From Nocardia neocaledoniensis (GTDB lineage Bacteria > Actinomycetota > Actinomycetes > Mycobacteriales > Mycobacteriaceae): DNA of 32,509 nucleotides. The notes under the pieces are model-generated. The model saw only the letters and a program-made list of their open reading frames with translations. It had not been told where the DNA came from and ran no database searches. A program made the translations under genes and the position numbers. This document shows, piece after piece, positions 16,724-24,722 of the stretch; positions within the stretch are counted from its first letter, which is position 1, and each line of letters opens with the position of its first letter. Where the stretch lies: NCBI RefSeq assembly GCF_029868625.1, contig NZ_JARWOJ010000272.1, forward strand, positions 1 to 32,509, given 5' to 3'.

Positions 16724-18556
16724 ATGACACCGACCGGACCATCGGCGGCCCAACAGTGGTCGGGCCTGCGCTCTTCGGCTTCCGACGGTGCGCTGGTCCT
16801 CGAGCCGTCGGCGCTGCCGAATCTGGTGAACGCGGCCACCGACGCCCGGATCAAGGTGAACTCCGTCAAACAGTCCACCGACCTGGTCGGACAACTCGCC
16901 CGGTTCTCCTCGTTGGATTCGGGGCAGCAGTTGGCGAAACAGTTCTCGGACAAGGCCGGTGAGCTGGCGACCGTCCTCGGCAAGCATCAGACGATCCTCG
17001 ACGATGTCGCCATTACCTTCATGGATGCGGCCAAGAGCTACAAAGGTGCCGACACCGCCAGCGAAGTCGATATGAACCAGCTGCGCACCACCATCGAGCA
17101 GAGCAAGTCCAAGGGTGACAAAGTCAACTCCTCGGCGCCCGTCACGGCCTTCCCTCCGGTGTCGCAGGGCGCACCCCCGTACCTCCCCGGCGTGACCACT
17201 CAGGTTCCGCCACTCGTGCCCATGCCGGCCGCCGGCTCGGCGAACATTCCGAACGAGCTCACCAATGGCAAGAACTTCGATCCGGCCGAAGTGACCGCGG
17301 AAAATCCTGGCTCCTACAACTATGAGCAGCTCAACATGATTCGGGTTTCACTCGAGGGCGTGCCTGCCAGATTGCGGACGGCGGCCGCGGACTGGACCCT
17401 GCTCAAGAACCAGGTGAAACCAGCTTTCGACGACCTGAACGCGAAGGTCGGCGACAGTTCGAAGAACTGGACGAGCCCGGGCGGTGCCACCCGAGCCAGG
17501 GCGGCGATGAACGCCTACCACGAAGGCAACCAGAAGCTGATCGAACAGATGGGCCAGATTTCTGTCGCGCTCGAGTACGCGGCCGGCTGGCTTTCCGCTA
17601 CGAAACAAGGCTTGGACAGCACGCTGTACATCCCGTCGTCTGTCCAGGCGAGCGAGCAGCAGGCTGCCAAGGAAGCGGCCGCGAAGAACGCGCGGAATGT
17701 GCTGATGTCCACCTATGTCCCCGGGGTCAACGCGACCTCGAGTCACATCGCCGCCTTGCCCGAGCCGACCGCGCCGACGTCGGGAAACGGGACCGGCAAC
17801 GGCGACGGAAACGGGAACGGCTCCGGAAACGGCAGCGGAAGTGGCTCCGGTTCGGGGTCGGGTTCGGGCAGCGGTTCGGGCTCGGGTGACACTTCCGCCG
17901 CGTTCAAGAAGGCGATGGCCGAACTGCAGCAACAGCAGTCCGGCAACCAGTTGGGCAACGGCGGCGCGGACACCAACGGCAACGGCGGGCTCGGTTCGAA
18001 CGGCTCGACGGGATCCGGCTCGGGATCGGGATCTGGTTCGTCCTCGACCGATCAGCTGACCTCGGCTCTGCAATCCGGTCTCGAACAGGCCAGTTCCGCC
18101 GCGCAGTCCGCGCTCGAACAGGCTTCCTCCGCCGCGGAACAGAGCTCGCTCGCGGGGATTCCGAGCGCGGCCGGCCTCAGCTCGCTGCAGGAACAAGCCA
18201 AGAAGGCACTCAGCGCCGCGAGCAAAGGCGGTGGCGGGGGTGGTGGCTCAGGTGCGGGCGGCGGTGGCGCCGGTGCGGGTGCCTCCCCACTTTCACCGAG
18301 TCTGGACAGCGCCTCCAAACTGTTCCCGCGCGCGTCGGCCGCCACCGGGATGGAGTCCGGGTTCCGCGCTGGCGTCGCCTCGTCGGCCGCGGGTACGCCG
18401 ATGGGAGGCATGCCGATGGCGCCGATGGGTGGTGCCGGTGCCGGTGGACAGCAGCAGAAGGAGCACAAGCGCGCCGACTACCTGGACTCGGTGGAGCACC
18501 TGGACGAAGCGCTCGGTGAGGCCCCGATCGTCGCGAGACCTGTGGTGGAACAGTGA
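16724..18556 (+). CDS. EspB-like / PPE-like ESX substrate with Gly/Ser-rich C-terminus
   Basis: 610 residues; ATG with AGGGAGG upstream. Residues ~25-130 form a helical segment typical of T7SS substrates. A Pro-rich hinge follows (~140-175), then a second helical segment (~200-310) with a W-x-S/G-like turn at W249 (NWTSPGG). After ~345 the sequence is Gly/Ser/Asn-rich, with a long Ser-Gly alternation around 365-388, Ala/Gln-rich amphipathic stretches and a final Gly-rich part. Two helical hairpins plus a disordered Gly-rich tail recall mycobacterial EspB, but this is a pattern call without alignment. Its stop overlaps the GTG of the EspG gene by 4 bp, so the two are translationally coupled, as expected for a substrate and its chaperone. 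No signal peptide; export by type VII secretion is inferred. Confidence 0.6.
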   Translation: MTPTGPSAAQQWSGLRSSASDGALVLEPSALPNLVNAATDARIKVNSVKQSTDLVGQLARFSSLDSGQQLAKQFSDKAGELATVLGKHQTILDDVAITFMDAAKSYKGADTASEVDMNQLRTTIEQSKSKGDKVNSSAPVTAFPPVSQGAPPYLPGVTTQVPPLVPMPAAGSANIPNELTNGKNFDPAEVTAENPGSYNYEQLNMIRVSLEGVPARLRTAAADWTLLKNQVKPAFDDLNAKVGDSSKNWTSPGGATRARAAMNAYHEGNQKLIEQMGQISVALEYAAGWLSATKQGLDSTLYIPSSVQASEQQAAKEAAAKNARNVLMSTYVPGVNATSSHIAALPEPTAPTSGNGTGNGDGNGNGSGNGSGSGSGSGSGSGSGSGSGDTSAAFKKAMAELQQQQSGNQLGNGGADTNGNGGLGSNGSTGSGSGSGSGSSSTDQLTSALQSGLEQASSAAQSALEQASSAAEQSSLAGIPSAAGLSSLQEQAKKALSAASKGGGGGGGSGAGGGGAGAGASPLSPSLDSASKLFPRASAATGMESGFRAGVASSAAGTPMGGMPMAPMGGAGAGGQQQKEHKRADYLDSVEHLDEALGEAPIVARPVVEQ

Positions 18557-19335
18557 CGCCCACGTGGGAATTCACCGGCGCGGAGTTCGAAGCGTTGTGG
18601 GCCGGTCTCGAAGCCGAGTACATGCCGGAGCCGTTCATCCACTCCAGCGAGCCGTGCTCGGCGGACGAAGCGGAGTTCGCGCTGCGACAGGACTGGATCG
18701 CGATCAGGCAGCGCTGGGGGCATGAGCTCGACGACATCATCGGCGTGCTCACCAAGCCCGATATCCGGGTGATCGTGCGTGGGTACGGCGGCGGCGAACG
18801 ACTCACCGATCCCGAGCTCTCGGTGCGCATGCTCGCGGTGCGCAAGGGAGACGTCGGCTATCTGGTGCGTCAACGTCCGGGCCGAACCCTGTATCACGCA
18901 GACGGATTCGTCGTCACCCGGCACGACGCGCTGTCCCTCGGTGACGTTGTCGCGGGTCAGCTTCCCGCGGCCGAACCGGGCCGCGGTCGGGAGATTCCGC
19001 TCGACGAACCGGACAACGACCAGTTCGACCGCAGCTACGGCCGCTCCCTGGTCCAGCACTACGACGACGACGCCGCGGTGCAGACACAGACCTTTCAGCA
19101 GGCGCGACTGGATCGCGACGGCTTCATCGATGTCGAACAGGGCTGGTCTCGATTCGGTCCGCGTGGCATCGTGAGATTGCGGCTCGGCTGGCGCGATCTG
19201 ACCGACGACGGCCGCTACGTGATCGTGCCCGGCACGCCGCCGGTGGCGGTCGGCGCGGATCGCAGGCGGGTGGTTTCGCTGATCAACAGCCAGATCGCGG
19301 AAGTTGTCAGAGCCATCAGGGATGATCGGGCGTAG
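18553..19335 (+). CDS. espG: EspG-family ESX secretion chaperone (1)
   Basis: 260 residues from a GTG that overlaps the previous stop (GTGA). The start WEFTGAEFEALW and the later IRVIVRGYGG, VRMLAVRKGDVGYLVRQRPG and SLGDVVAGQLP follow the EspG fold (strands of the EspG/PF14011 family). EspG proteins are cytosolic chaperones that bind PPE or related substrates and deliver them to a cognate ESX system. Coupling to the EspB-like gene suggests that this is its client. A second EspG-like gene at 23114-23905 follows the PE-PPE pair and is clearly diverged, so the two probably serve different clients. Confidence 0.75.
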   Translation: MTPTWEFTGAEFEALWAGLEAEYMPEPFIHSSEPCSADEAEFALRQDWIAIRQRWGHELDDIIGVLTKPDIRVIVRGYGGGERLTDPELSVRMLAVRKGDVGYLVRQRPGRTLYHADGFVVTRHDALSLGDVVAGQLPAAEPGRGREIPLDEPDNDQFDRSYGRSLVQHYDDDAAVQTQTFQQARLDRDGFIDVEQGWSRFGPRGIVRLRLGWRDLTDDGRYVIVPGTPPVAVGADRRRVVSLINSQIAEVVRAIRDDRA

Positions 19336-19364
19336 TGATGGTCGGCCAGACGGGAGGGGGAGCG

Positions 19365-19697
19365 ATGGACGAGTTTCCGACCGAGTTCAGCGCGGCGTCG
19401 TTGACCGGTGCGATCGTGGTGCGCACCACCGAGCAGGGATTGCCGGTGGGGATCACCGTCGACGGCGATCAGCTGCGGCGCGACCCGGACGACCTGGCCG
19501 CCGAGATCCTGCGGCTGTGCCAGAAGTCGGCCAAGCGGGCCGGGCTCGCACGGCGTAACCAGCTGGCGGAAGCGGGGTTCGACCCGGCGCTGCTGGCGGC
19601 GACCGGGCTGCCCACCGAAGCCGAGGTGGCCGCGGCCGAAATCGTCGAAGAGCAGGAATACGACACCGAGCCCGACAGCTGGCTACGGTCGGTCTAG
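19365..19697 (+). CDS. Small ESX-associated protein of unknown function
   Basis: 110 residues. An in-frame GTG at 19335 is possible, but ATG 19365 is preferred: GGGAGG lies just upstream and the conserved-looking sequence begins there. It opens with a strand-rich part (TGAIVVRTTEQGLPVGITVD), then a helix DDLAAEILRLCQKSAKRAG, and ends acidic. It has a single Cys and no membrane segment. The layout (strands then helix) resembles a YbaB-like half, and a YbaB-like gene follows 24 nt later, so the two may act together. In mycobacterial loci, small proteins in this position accompany EspA/EspC and EspB, but I cannot assign a family. Confidence 0.6.
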   Translation: MDEFPTEFSAASLTGAIVVRTTEQGLPVGITVDGDQLRRDPDDLAAEILRLCQKSAKRAGLARRNQLAEAGFDPALLAATGLPTEAEVAAAEIVEEQEYDTEPDSWLRSV

Positions 19698-19721
19698 CGA
19701 GCGAGAGGGGAGGACACGGCG

Positions 19722-20018
19722 ATGGTCGAAACCATGGACGAGCTGATCGCGAAGGTGCAGGGTCAGCTCTACCGCCTGCAGGATCTGGCCGACGCGACCA
19801 ATGACATCCGGGCACAGGAGACTTCGCCCGACGGCGCCGTCACGGTGACCGTCGACGGTGCGGGGGCGCTGGTCGGTCTGGAGCTCAGCGGGGCGATCGC
19901 GAAGCTCTCACCCGCCGACTTCGAGCGGGTGCTGACGCAGACCGCGCAGGCCGCAGCGCACCGTGCTTTCAGCGAACGCGCCGAGCTGGTGACGGCCTAC
20001 AACCGAGCCGGCACGTGA
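19722..20018 (+). CDS. YbaB/EbfC-like protein (paralogue 2)
   Basis: 98 residues, ATG with GAGAGGGGAGG upstream. Helix-strand-strand-helix layout: MDELIAKVQGQLYRLQDLAD, then GAVTVTVDGAGALVGLELSG, then SPADFERVLTQTAQAAAHRAF. This is the minimal YbaB length with no tail, unlike the two longer paralogues in the window. It could be a nucleoid-associated protein or an ESX-locus YbaB such as EspL; the Esp-type neighbours favour the latter. It is the last gene before a 100-nt gap. Confidence 0.75.
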   Translation: MVETMDELIAKVQGQLYRLQDLADATNDIRAQETSPDGAVTVTVDGAGALVGLELSGAIAKLSPADFERVLTQTAQAAAHRAFSERAELVTAYNRAGT

Positions 20019-20118
20019 CATTCAACTGATCTTCACCGCCGATTAGTGTGGCGCCGGTTTCCGACGGGTAGATAAAGTAACGAAACACCATGGGCTGTTT
20101 CGAGATTGGACGAGAGCC
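20019..20118 (+). promoter_or_regulatory. Intergenic gap, possible internal promoter before the EspC-like gene
   Basis: A 100-nt gap, the longest inside the substrate cluster. It holds an AT-rich patch, TAGATAAAGTAA, at 20069-20080 that could supply a -10 element (TAGATA or TAAAGT) about 40-50 nt before the ATG. No convincing -35 is seen. The ribosome site of the next gene is weak (GGACGAGAG). Confidence 0.25.
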
Positions 20119-20430
20119 ATGAATCACGTTGCGGTAGTTCCCGATGCAGTTCGTGCGTACGCGGGTGCTTCGGCCACCATGGCGGCGGGGGTCGCCCAGG
20201 CCGGTGCGGTCGACCAGGCCGCCACCATGGCCGCCGCGGTGCCGGTATTCGGCCTGATCGGGCAGGAATTCCTGCTGTCGTTCGCCTACGCGCAAGCCAA
20301 CCACCTCACCTCGATGGCCGAGCTGGCCGCGGTGCACGCGGGCACTGCGCTCACCGCCACCCAGGCCGCCGCGACCTATGAGGGCGCCGACGGGGCGTCC
20401 AAGCTGGGCATCGCGGCGGTCGATCAGTAG
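20119..20430 (+). CDS. EspC-like (PE-like) type VII secretion substrate
   Basis: 103 residues, Ala-rich and helical, with no signal peptide and no Trp. The second half, LTSMAELAAVHAGTALTATQAAATYEGADGA, fits the EspC family signature: a long helix ending in Y-x-x-x-D (YEGAD), the general secretion motif of Esx/PE/EspC-type proteins. EspC proteins form helical hairpins that pair with EspA-type partners. The next gene, an EspA/EspE-like protein, starts 2 nt after this stop, matching the EspC-EspA pairing seen in mycobacteria although in the opposite order. Confidence 0.65.
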   Translation: MNHVAVVPDAVRAYAGASATMAAGVAQAGAVDQAATMAAAVPVFGLIGQEFLLSFAYAQANHLTSMAELAAVHAGTALTATQAAATYEGADGASKLGIAAVDQ

Positions 20431-20432
20431 CC

Positions 20433-21806
20433 ATGACCTACCCAGGGGGAGACTCGGCCGGCGCGGCGGCGTCGGTCGATCCGACCGTGCTCGAACTGCT
20501 GCGCGGCAGTTCGCTGGCGCCGATGCTCGATCAGCCGGTGAGCCAGGTGCTCAGCTCGATGGGGTTACCGCAGCTGCCGCAGCTGCCCGAGTTCATCCAG
20601 CTACCCGAGATGCCCGCGCTGCCGACGATCGACCTGACCGCGCTGATGCGCCCGCTCACGGATCTGGCGTCGGCGTTCGGCACCGGTGCGCTCGGTGGCA
20701 CCAACTCGACCTCGGGCACCGGCACCTCGACCAATCCCGCCGAGGCGCTGACGAACATCAGCTCGGTGCTGGAGACGGTGATGTCGCTCGGTTCGACCGC
20801 GCTGCAGACGGTGATGCAGCTGTGGCAGAGCGCGGCGGCGACCGAGGCGACGAACAAGGCGACCAGTGCCCAGGCCGACGGCGCCAAGCTCGCCGCCCAG
20901 AGCACCCAGGAGAAGGCGGTGCTCACCCACGCGGCGGGCAATGTGGCGGTCGGTGGCGCCAAGCTGGCCGCGGTGATCGCGCGCTACTCGGCGACCCTGG
21001 CATTGGCCCCGCTCTACGCGGCGACGCCGGGTGGGCAGGCCGTGCTGATCGCGGCGACCATGGAGGCGATGGCCGAGGGCTTGGCCATCACCGCCGAGAC
21101 GAAGGCCGAGATGGTCGCGCGCAGTGGCGAGATGACGCAGGCCGGTGAGAAGGTCCAGGTCACCAACGCCCCGACCGGTGTCGACGCGAGCAGCGAGTCG
21201 CTGAGCCAGCTGATGAGCTTGATCACCCCGTTGATCAGCACCGCGAGCACCGCAGCGTCGTCGTTGAGTTCCCTGGCCGGGCAGGTGAGTTCGCTCTCGA
21301 CCAGCACCACCGGCACCGGTGACTCGACCGCGACCGGCAGCGAGATCGCCGGCACCGGCCAGGAATCCGCTGAGGAACTGGCGGCCGCCGGTGGCGCGGG
21401 CGGCGGTGGTGGCGTGATCGGCGGCGTCGGCGCGATCGGTGGCGCGGGCGCGGCCTCTTCGCCGCTGAGCCCGTGGCAGGGCGGTCGCGGGGGCGGCGGT
21501 CTGTCCACGGTCGGCAGCACCGGCGCGGTCGCCGGCGCGGGCACCACGTCGGGCGGCGCGAACATGACCACGGCATCGGCGAGCGGCGCGTCGCCGGGCT
21601 ACATGCCGATGGGTGGCGCGGGCGCGGGCATGCCGATGGCGCGCGCGGTCGAGGGCGGCGGCAACGAGGCCGTGCACTCGCAGCTGGTCACCGGCAATCA
21701 CGGCGACGAGGTCGTCGGCCAGATCGCGGGGGTGGCGACCCCGGTCGTCGGCGCCGCCGAACCGGTGGTCACCGACGCGCCACCGGACAAAGAACTCTCA
21801 CTGTGA
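20433..21806 (+). CDS. EspA/EspE-like ESX substrate
   Basis: 457 residues. The ATG lies 2 nt after the EspC-like stop with no good ribosome site, so coupled translation is likely. Segments: Leu/Pro-rich motifs at ~42-66 (GLPQLPQLPEFIQLPEMP), a long helical core ~100-245 (LQTVMQLWQSAAATEATNKA; ATPGGQAVLIAATMEAMAEG), a further helical/Ser-rich stretch ~250-290, and a Gly/Ala-rich tail with MGGAGAGMPM, similar in style to the tail of the EspB-like protein. Small residues dominate the core, without clear transmembrane helices. Pairing with an EspC-like gene and the WQS turn suggest an EspA/EspE-type secreted protein. This is inference from architecture and context. Confidence 0.55.
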   Translation: MTYPGGDSAGAAASVDPTVLELLRGSSLAPMLDQPVSQVLSSMGLPQLPQLPEFIQLPEMPALPTIDLTALMRPLTDLASAFGTGALGGTNSTSGTGTSTNPAEALTNISSVLETVMSLGSTALQTVMQLWQSAAATEATNKATSAQADGAKLAAQSTQEKAVLTHAAGNVAVGGAKLAAVIARYSATLALAPLYAATPGGQAVLIAATMEAMAEGLAITAETKAEMVARSGEMTQAGEKVQVTNAPTGVDASSESLSQLMSLITPLISTASTAASSLSSLAGQVSSLSTSTTGTGDSTATGSEIAGTGQESAEELAAAGGAGGGGGVIGGVGAIGGAGAASSPLSPWQGGRGGGGLSTVGSTGAVAGAGTTSGGANMTTASASGASPGYMPMGGAGAGMPMARAVEGGGNEAVHSQLVTGNHGDEVVGQIAGVATPVVGAAEPVVTDAPPDKELSL

Positions 21807-21831
21807 CGCGGCACCACGACAGGAGTGGCAG

Positions 21832-22137
21832 ATGAGTAACACCTTCGAATTCGATTCGACCGCGGCGAGCAAAGCCGCGGCGGCGCTGGACGGCATCGCC
21901 GACCGGCTCACCACCGAACTGACCGCGGTCGCCCCGGCTCTGCACGTGGCGCCGGCCGGCACCGACGAGGTCTCGGCCCGCGCCGCGACCACGGCCAACG
22001 GCGTCGCCGACGACTACCTGACCGGTGCCGAGGCGGGCGCGCACGAGATGAGCAAGCTCGCCGCCACGCTGCGCGCGCAGGTCAGCGAGTTCGACCAGAT
22101 GGAAACCGACAACACCACCGGCTTCAACGGACGATGA
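21832..22137 (+). CDS. PE-domain protein
   Basis: 101 residues from ATG 21832, behind ACAGGAGTG. The open frame extends further upstream, but that part overlaps the preceding gene. The sequence follows the PE pattern: a first helix SKAAAALDGIADRLTTELTA, a turn APAGTDEVSA (compare the PE core ADEVSA), then helix VADDYLTGAEAGAHEMSKLAATLR. There is no C-terminal extension. PE proteins form a four-helix bundle with a PPE partner and carry a YxxxD/E-type secretion signal (YLTGAE here). The next gene is a PPE protein overlapping by 4 bp (ATGA), the usual PE-PPE order. Confidence 0.75.
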   Translation: MSNTFEFDSTAASKAAAALDGIADRLTTELTAVAPALHVAPAGTDEVSARAATTANGVADDYLTGAEAGAHEMSKLAATLRAQVSEFDQMETDNTTGFNGR

Positions 22138-23117
22138 TCGAACCACCGCAGCCCGGCTTCACCGGAGTGGTGTGGGAGGCCCGCGAGCCCGACAAGCTCG
22201 CGACCGACCTCACCACCGGTGCCGGCCCGATGCCGATGGCCGACGCGGCCGCCGCCTGGACGCGGCTCGCCGCGGCCTTCGGCGCGGCCGTGCTCGACTA
22301 CGAGCAGGTGCTGCAGACCTTGCGTGGTTCCTGGAAGTCCGGGAGCAGCGAGCAAGTGTGGGAACGCATCTCGACGCTGCGGGAATGGCTGATCGAGACC
22401 GCGGCCGCCGCGACCGCCAACGCCGCGAGGCTGCAGGCACAGGTCATGGCCTACGAGGTGGCCGCGCTGGCCATGCCGAATACCGCCGACATCGCGGCCA
22501 TCACCGCGATGCAGCAGGCGCTGGAACAGGTCGGCACCGCCCTCGGCGCCCCGATCAAGGCGATCGCGGCGCAGACCGACGCCGAAGCCGACGTGGCCAA
22601 GGCCGTCGCCTCCCGGGTGATGCGCAGCTACGAGGCCGCCACCGAACCATTGGCGACGCCGTGGCTGCACGCGCCGCCACCCTCGATCGCGCCCGAGGCC
22701 GCGCTGGCAGGCGAGCAATCGGGGCAGGGCACCGCCACGCCGACCCCGGGCGCCGCGGCGATACCGGGTATCGGCGCGATCGGACTCGGCGCGCTCCCGT
22801 CGATGCCCGCGCCGGTGCAAACCGCTTACCGCGCACCAGTTTTCGTCCAGTCCGCGACGGCGGTCGGCACCACCACCGCACAGCCGGCACCCGTGGCCAC
22901 CCCGGCCGGACAGGCGGCGCCGCTCGTCCCCGGGGCCATGGCCCCCGGTGCGCAGGACTCCGCCGCCCGCTTCCCCCGCGCGGGCATCGCCTACGAGGAG
23001 TCCGACCAGCTGGTCGCCGAGGGCGAGATCCAAGCCGCGCCCGCCGTGCTCGGTGTCGCCGAGCGCGCCGCGCCGCAGACCGGCGGCGGCACCGCGACCG
23101 CGGAGGGCCGCCCATGA
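22134..23117 (+). CDS. PPE-domain protein
   Basis: 327 residues, coupled to the PE gene through ATGA. The PPE domain spans ~12-180: VWEAREPDKLATDLTTGAGP, AAAAWTRLAAAFGAA, a W-x-[GS] turn at W67 (SWKSGSS, usually WxG), then REWLIETAAAATANAARLQAQ and VMAYEVAALAMPNTADI. The tail after ~180 is Pro/Ala-rich and ends acidic; no PGRS or MPTR repeats. PPE proteins are exported as heterodimers with PE partners after binding of EspG to the PPE tip. The next gene is an EspG-family gene, again overlapping by 4 bp, completing a PE-PPE-EspG unit. Confidence 0.75.
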   Translation: MIEPPQPGFTGVVWEAREPDKLATDLTTGAGPMPMADAAAAWTRLAAAFGAAVLDYEQVLQTLRGSWKSGSSEQVWERISTLREWLIETAAAATANAARLQAQVMAYEVAALAMPNTADIAAITAMQQALEQVGTALGAPIKAIAAQTDAEADVAKAVASRVMRSYEAATEPLATPWLHAPPPSIAPEAALAGEQSGQGTATPTPGAAAIPGIGAIGLGALPSMPAPVQTAYRAPVFVQSATAVGTTTAQPAPVATPAGQAAPLVPGAMAPGAQDSAARFPRAGIAYEESDQLVAEGEIQAAPAVLGVAERAAPQTGGGTATAEGRP

Positions 23118-23905
23118 CGACCCTCACCAACGATTCGCTGCTGGCCGTCGCCGACCGGCTCGGTGTGCAGACGCTGCCGCTGGTCCTGGCCGTCGGCCCG
23201 CAGCAGGACACCTTCGACGCCTGGCGCGCCGCCAGGGACGCCGCCGTCGCCGAGCTCACCTCGCTCGGCGTCTTCGACGCCTACGGCGATGTCGAGCCCG
23301 AACTCGCCGGTGCCCTCTACACGCTGGCCCAACCCGATGCCGAACTCGTCGCCCGCAGCTACGGCGACGAGGACCGGCGGCGGATCTGCCTGGCCCGCCG
23401 CGGCTCCGGCCATGCCAGCGCCGTGCGCACCGGCGCGAACTTCGAGATCACCACCGACTCCATCGACGGCTCCGACCGTGAACTCGCCCGCCTGCTGCTC
23501 GCCGCGCTGCCGACCTGCGCGCCGGCCGAGGTGGCCGCGGTGAGTGTCGCGGCCGACGACCTGGCGGCGCGCCTCGACGCCGCCGAGACGACTTCCCAAT
23601 ACGTGGACGCGATGTACGCGCTCGGTATCGACGCGCACCAGGCGACCGTGCTCGGGGCGGCCTTCGGCAGCTGCCGTGGCTACACCGAGATCGTCGCCCA
23701 AGTCCACCACGACGGGCTGACCACCCGAGCCCCTGGCGCGGTCGCGGTGTACGACACCGCGCGCGGCCGGATCGTCGTAGCGCCGATGACGGCGCCCGAC
23801 GGGCAGGTGTGGTCGACCATCACGCCGGGCACCGACCACCGCCTGACCCAGGCAGTCGGTGCGCTCCTCGAGGGGCTTCCCGGTGGGGGGTGGCGGCCCG
23901 AGTAG
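23114..23905 (+). CDS. espG: EspG-family ESX secretion chaperone (2)
   Basis: 263 residues from an ATG overlapping the PPE stop. Features: GVQTLPLVLAVGPQQDTFDAWRAARDAA near the N-terminus, LVARSYGDEDRRRICLARRGSGHASAVRTG in the middle, AYGLGIDA-type loop (MYALGIDAHQATVLGAAFG) and GAVAVYDTARGRIVVAPM near the C-terminus. This matches the EspG arrangement of a central sheet with helical elements. Its likely client is the PPE protein just upstream. It differs strongly from the EspG-like protein at 18553-19335, which suggests separate client ranges. It acts in the cytosol, keeping PE-PPE soluble for an ESX system not encoded here. Confidence 0.75.
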   Translation: MTTLTNDSLLAVADRLGVQTLPLVLAVGPQQDTFDAWRAARDAAVAELTSLGVFDAYGDVEPELAGALYTLAQPDAELVARSYGDEDRRRICLARRGSGHASAVRTGANFEITTDSIDGSDRELARLLLAALPTCAPAEVAAVSVAADDLAARLDAAETTSQYVDAMYALGIDAHQATVLGAAFGSCRGYTEIVAQVHHDGLTTRAPGAVAVYDTARGRIVVAPMTAPDGQVWSTITPGTDHRLTQAVGALLEGLPGGGWRPE

Positions 23906-23946
23906 CCATCCTCCGTTTCAACCATCAAGTAAGAAAGGTTCGGCAT

Positions 23947-24276
23947 ATGCCCCCTCAGGGACCAGTAGGTGTAGAAGCCGGCGGCGTAGACGGCGTCGTC
24001 TCCAAGCTCGAAGGCACCATCAACAACCTGCGTACCTCGGTCGGCCAGATCGACGACGCGGCCCAGGCCGTGCTCCGCGGCTGGAAGGGTGACGCCTCGG
24101 ACGAGTTCGTGAAGGTCGCCCAGGCCTGGCACGACGAGGCCGACGCTCTGAACAAGAAGTTCGACCGCCTCACCGAAGCCGTGAACACCGGTAAGTCGAC
24201 CCTGGTGAACATGGACGGCCAGGGCCTGTCCGGCGGTGGCTCCACCGGCGGTGGCGGCGGCTACACCAACCTCTGA
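23947..24276 (+). CDS. esxB: WXG100 protein, EsxB/CFP-10-like, with Gly-rich tail
   Basis: 109 residues, ATG with AGAAAGG upstream, 41 nt after the EspG stop. Helix 1 (DGVVSKLEGTINNLRTSVGQIDDAAQAV), the turn GWKGDAS with W46-K47-G48, and helix 2 (EFVKVAQAWHDEADALNKKFDRLTEAV) form the typical helical hairpin. The C-terminus is GGGSTGGGGGYTNL; a Gly-rich end of this size is longer than usual for the family. A canonical YxxxD/E signal is not obvious in the tail. It should heterodimerise with the EsxA-like product of the next gene and be co-secreted. Confidence 0.85.
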   Translation: MPPQGPVGVEAGGVDGVVSKLEGTINNLRTSVGQIDDAAQAVLRGWKGDASDEFVKVAQAWHDEADALNKKFDRLTEAVNTGKSTLVNMDGQGLSGGGSTGGGGGYTNL

Positions 24277-24308
24277 CCGCGCATCAGACACGAACAGGAA
24301 CTGAGCTC

Positions 24309-24602
24309 ATGACCATTCTTTACGATCCCGCGGCGATGAACGAGCTGTTCAGCGACCTGCAGACCTACGGCGGGAAGATGAAGGGCGAAATCGACGAACT
24401 CGAGGGCGCCGCTTCGGATTTCCGCAACAACCTGCAGGGTGACAACGCGATCTCGAACTTCGACACCGCGCACAAGAACGTCACCACCGAGCTGACCGAC
24501 ACCCTCGACAAGCTCGACAAGCTCGCCGCTCAGGTCGAGTCCGCGCTCAACCGCGCGCTCGAGGCCGACGGCAAGGTCGGCGACGGTTTCGCCGACTTCT
24601 GA
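24309..24602 (+). CDS. esxA: WXG100-family protein, EsxA/ESAT-6-like, with LQG turn
   Basis: 97 residues, ATG preceded by ACAGGAACTGA, 32 nt after the EsxB-like stop. Two long helices are separated by the turn NNLQGDNAI, in which L42-Q43-G44 takes the place of W-x-G. Helix 2 is strongly amphipathic (TELTDTLDKLDKLAAQVESALNRALEAD). Last gene of the substrate cluster, directly followed by a terminator. Pairing with the upstream EsxB-like protein is expected, as for ESAT-6/CFP-10. Loss of the Trp is tolerated in some family members; the rest of the hairpin is intact. Confidence 0.8.
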   Translation: MTILYDPAAMNELFSDLQTYGGKMKGEIDELEGAASDFRNNLQGDNAISNFDTAHKNVTTELTDTLDKLDKLAAQVESALNRALEADGKVGDGFADF

Positions 24603-24643
24603 GTCATCGTCGGCGCACTCGAGCGCGGGCCTTGTGGCCCAAC

Positions 24644-24693
24644 GAAAACGGGGCGAGACCCGTGCCTTCGGCATCCGGCCTCGCCCCGTTTTC
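24644..24693. terminator. Strong intrinsic terminator-like hairpin after the Esx pair
   Basis: A perfect 14-bp stem, GAAAACGGGGCGAG (24644-24657) with CTCGCCCCGTTTTC (24680-24693), encloses a loop that itself contains TGCC-TTC-GGCA. The stem ends in CGTTTTC on one strand and has the matching A-run on the other, so it could work in both directions. It lies 41 nt after the EsxA-like stop and separates the substrate cluster from the next gene. Confidence 0.85.
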
Positions 24694-24722
24694 ATCAGCC
24701 GACCACGGTCACCAGGCAGGCC

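Noticed and set aside
20056..20070. SigF-type promoter GGTTT...GGGTA before the EspC-like gene
   Set aside because: The two elements are only 5 nt apart, far too close for a -35/-10 pair.
22172..23905. 577-codon frame covering the PPE gene region and continuing into the EspG gene
   Set aside because: Only the part from ATG 23114 is EspG-like; the upstream part is Arg-rich noise overlapping the PPE gene, and ATGA coupling fixes the start.
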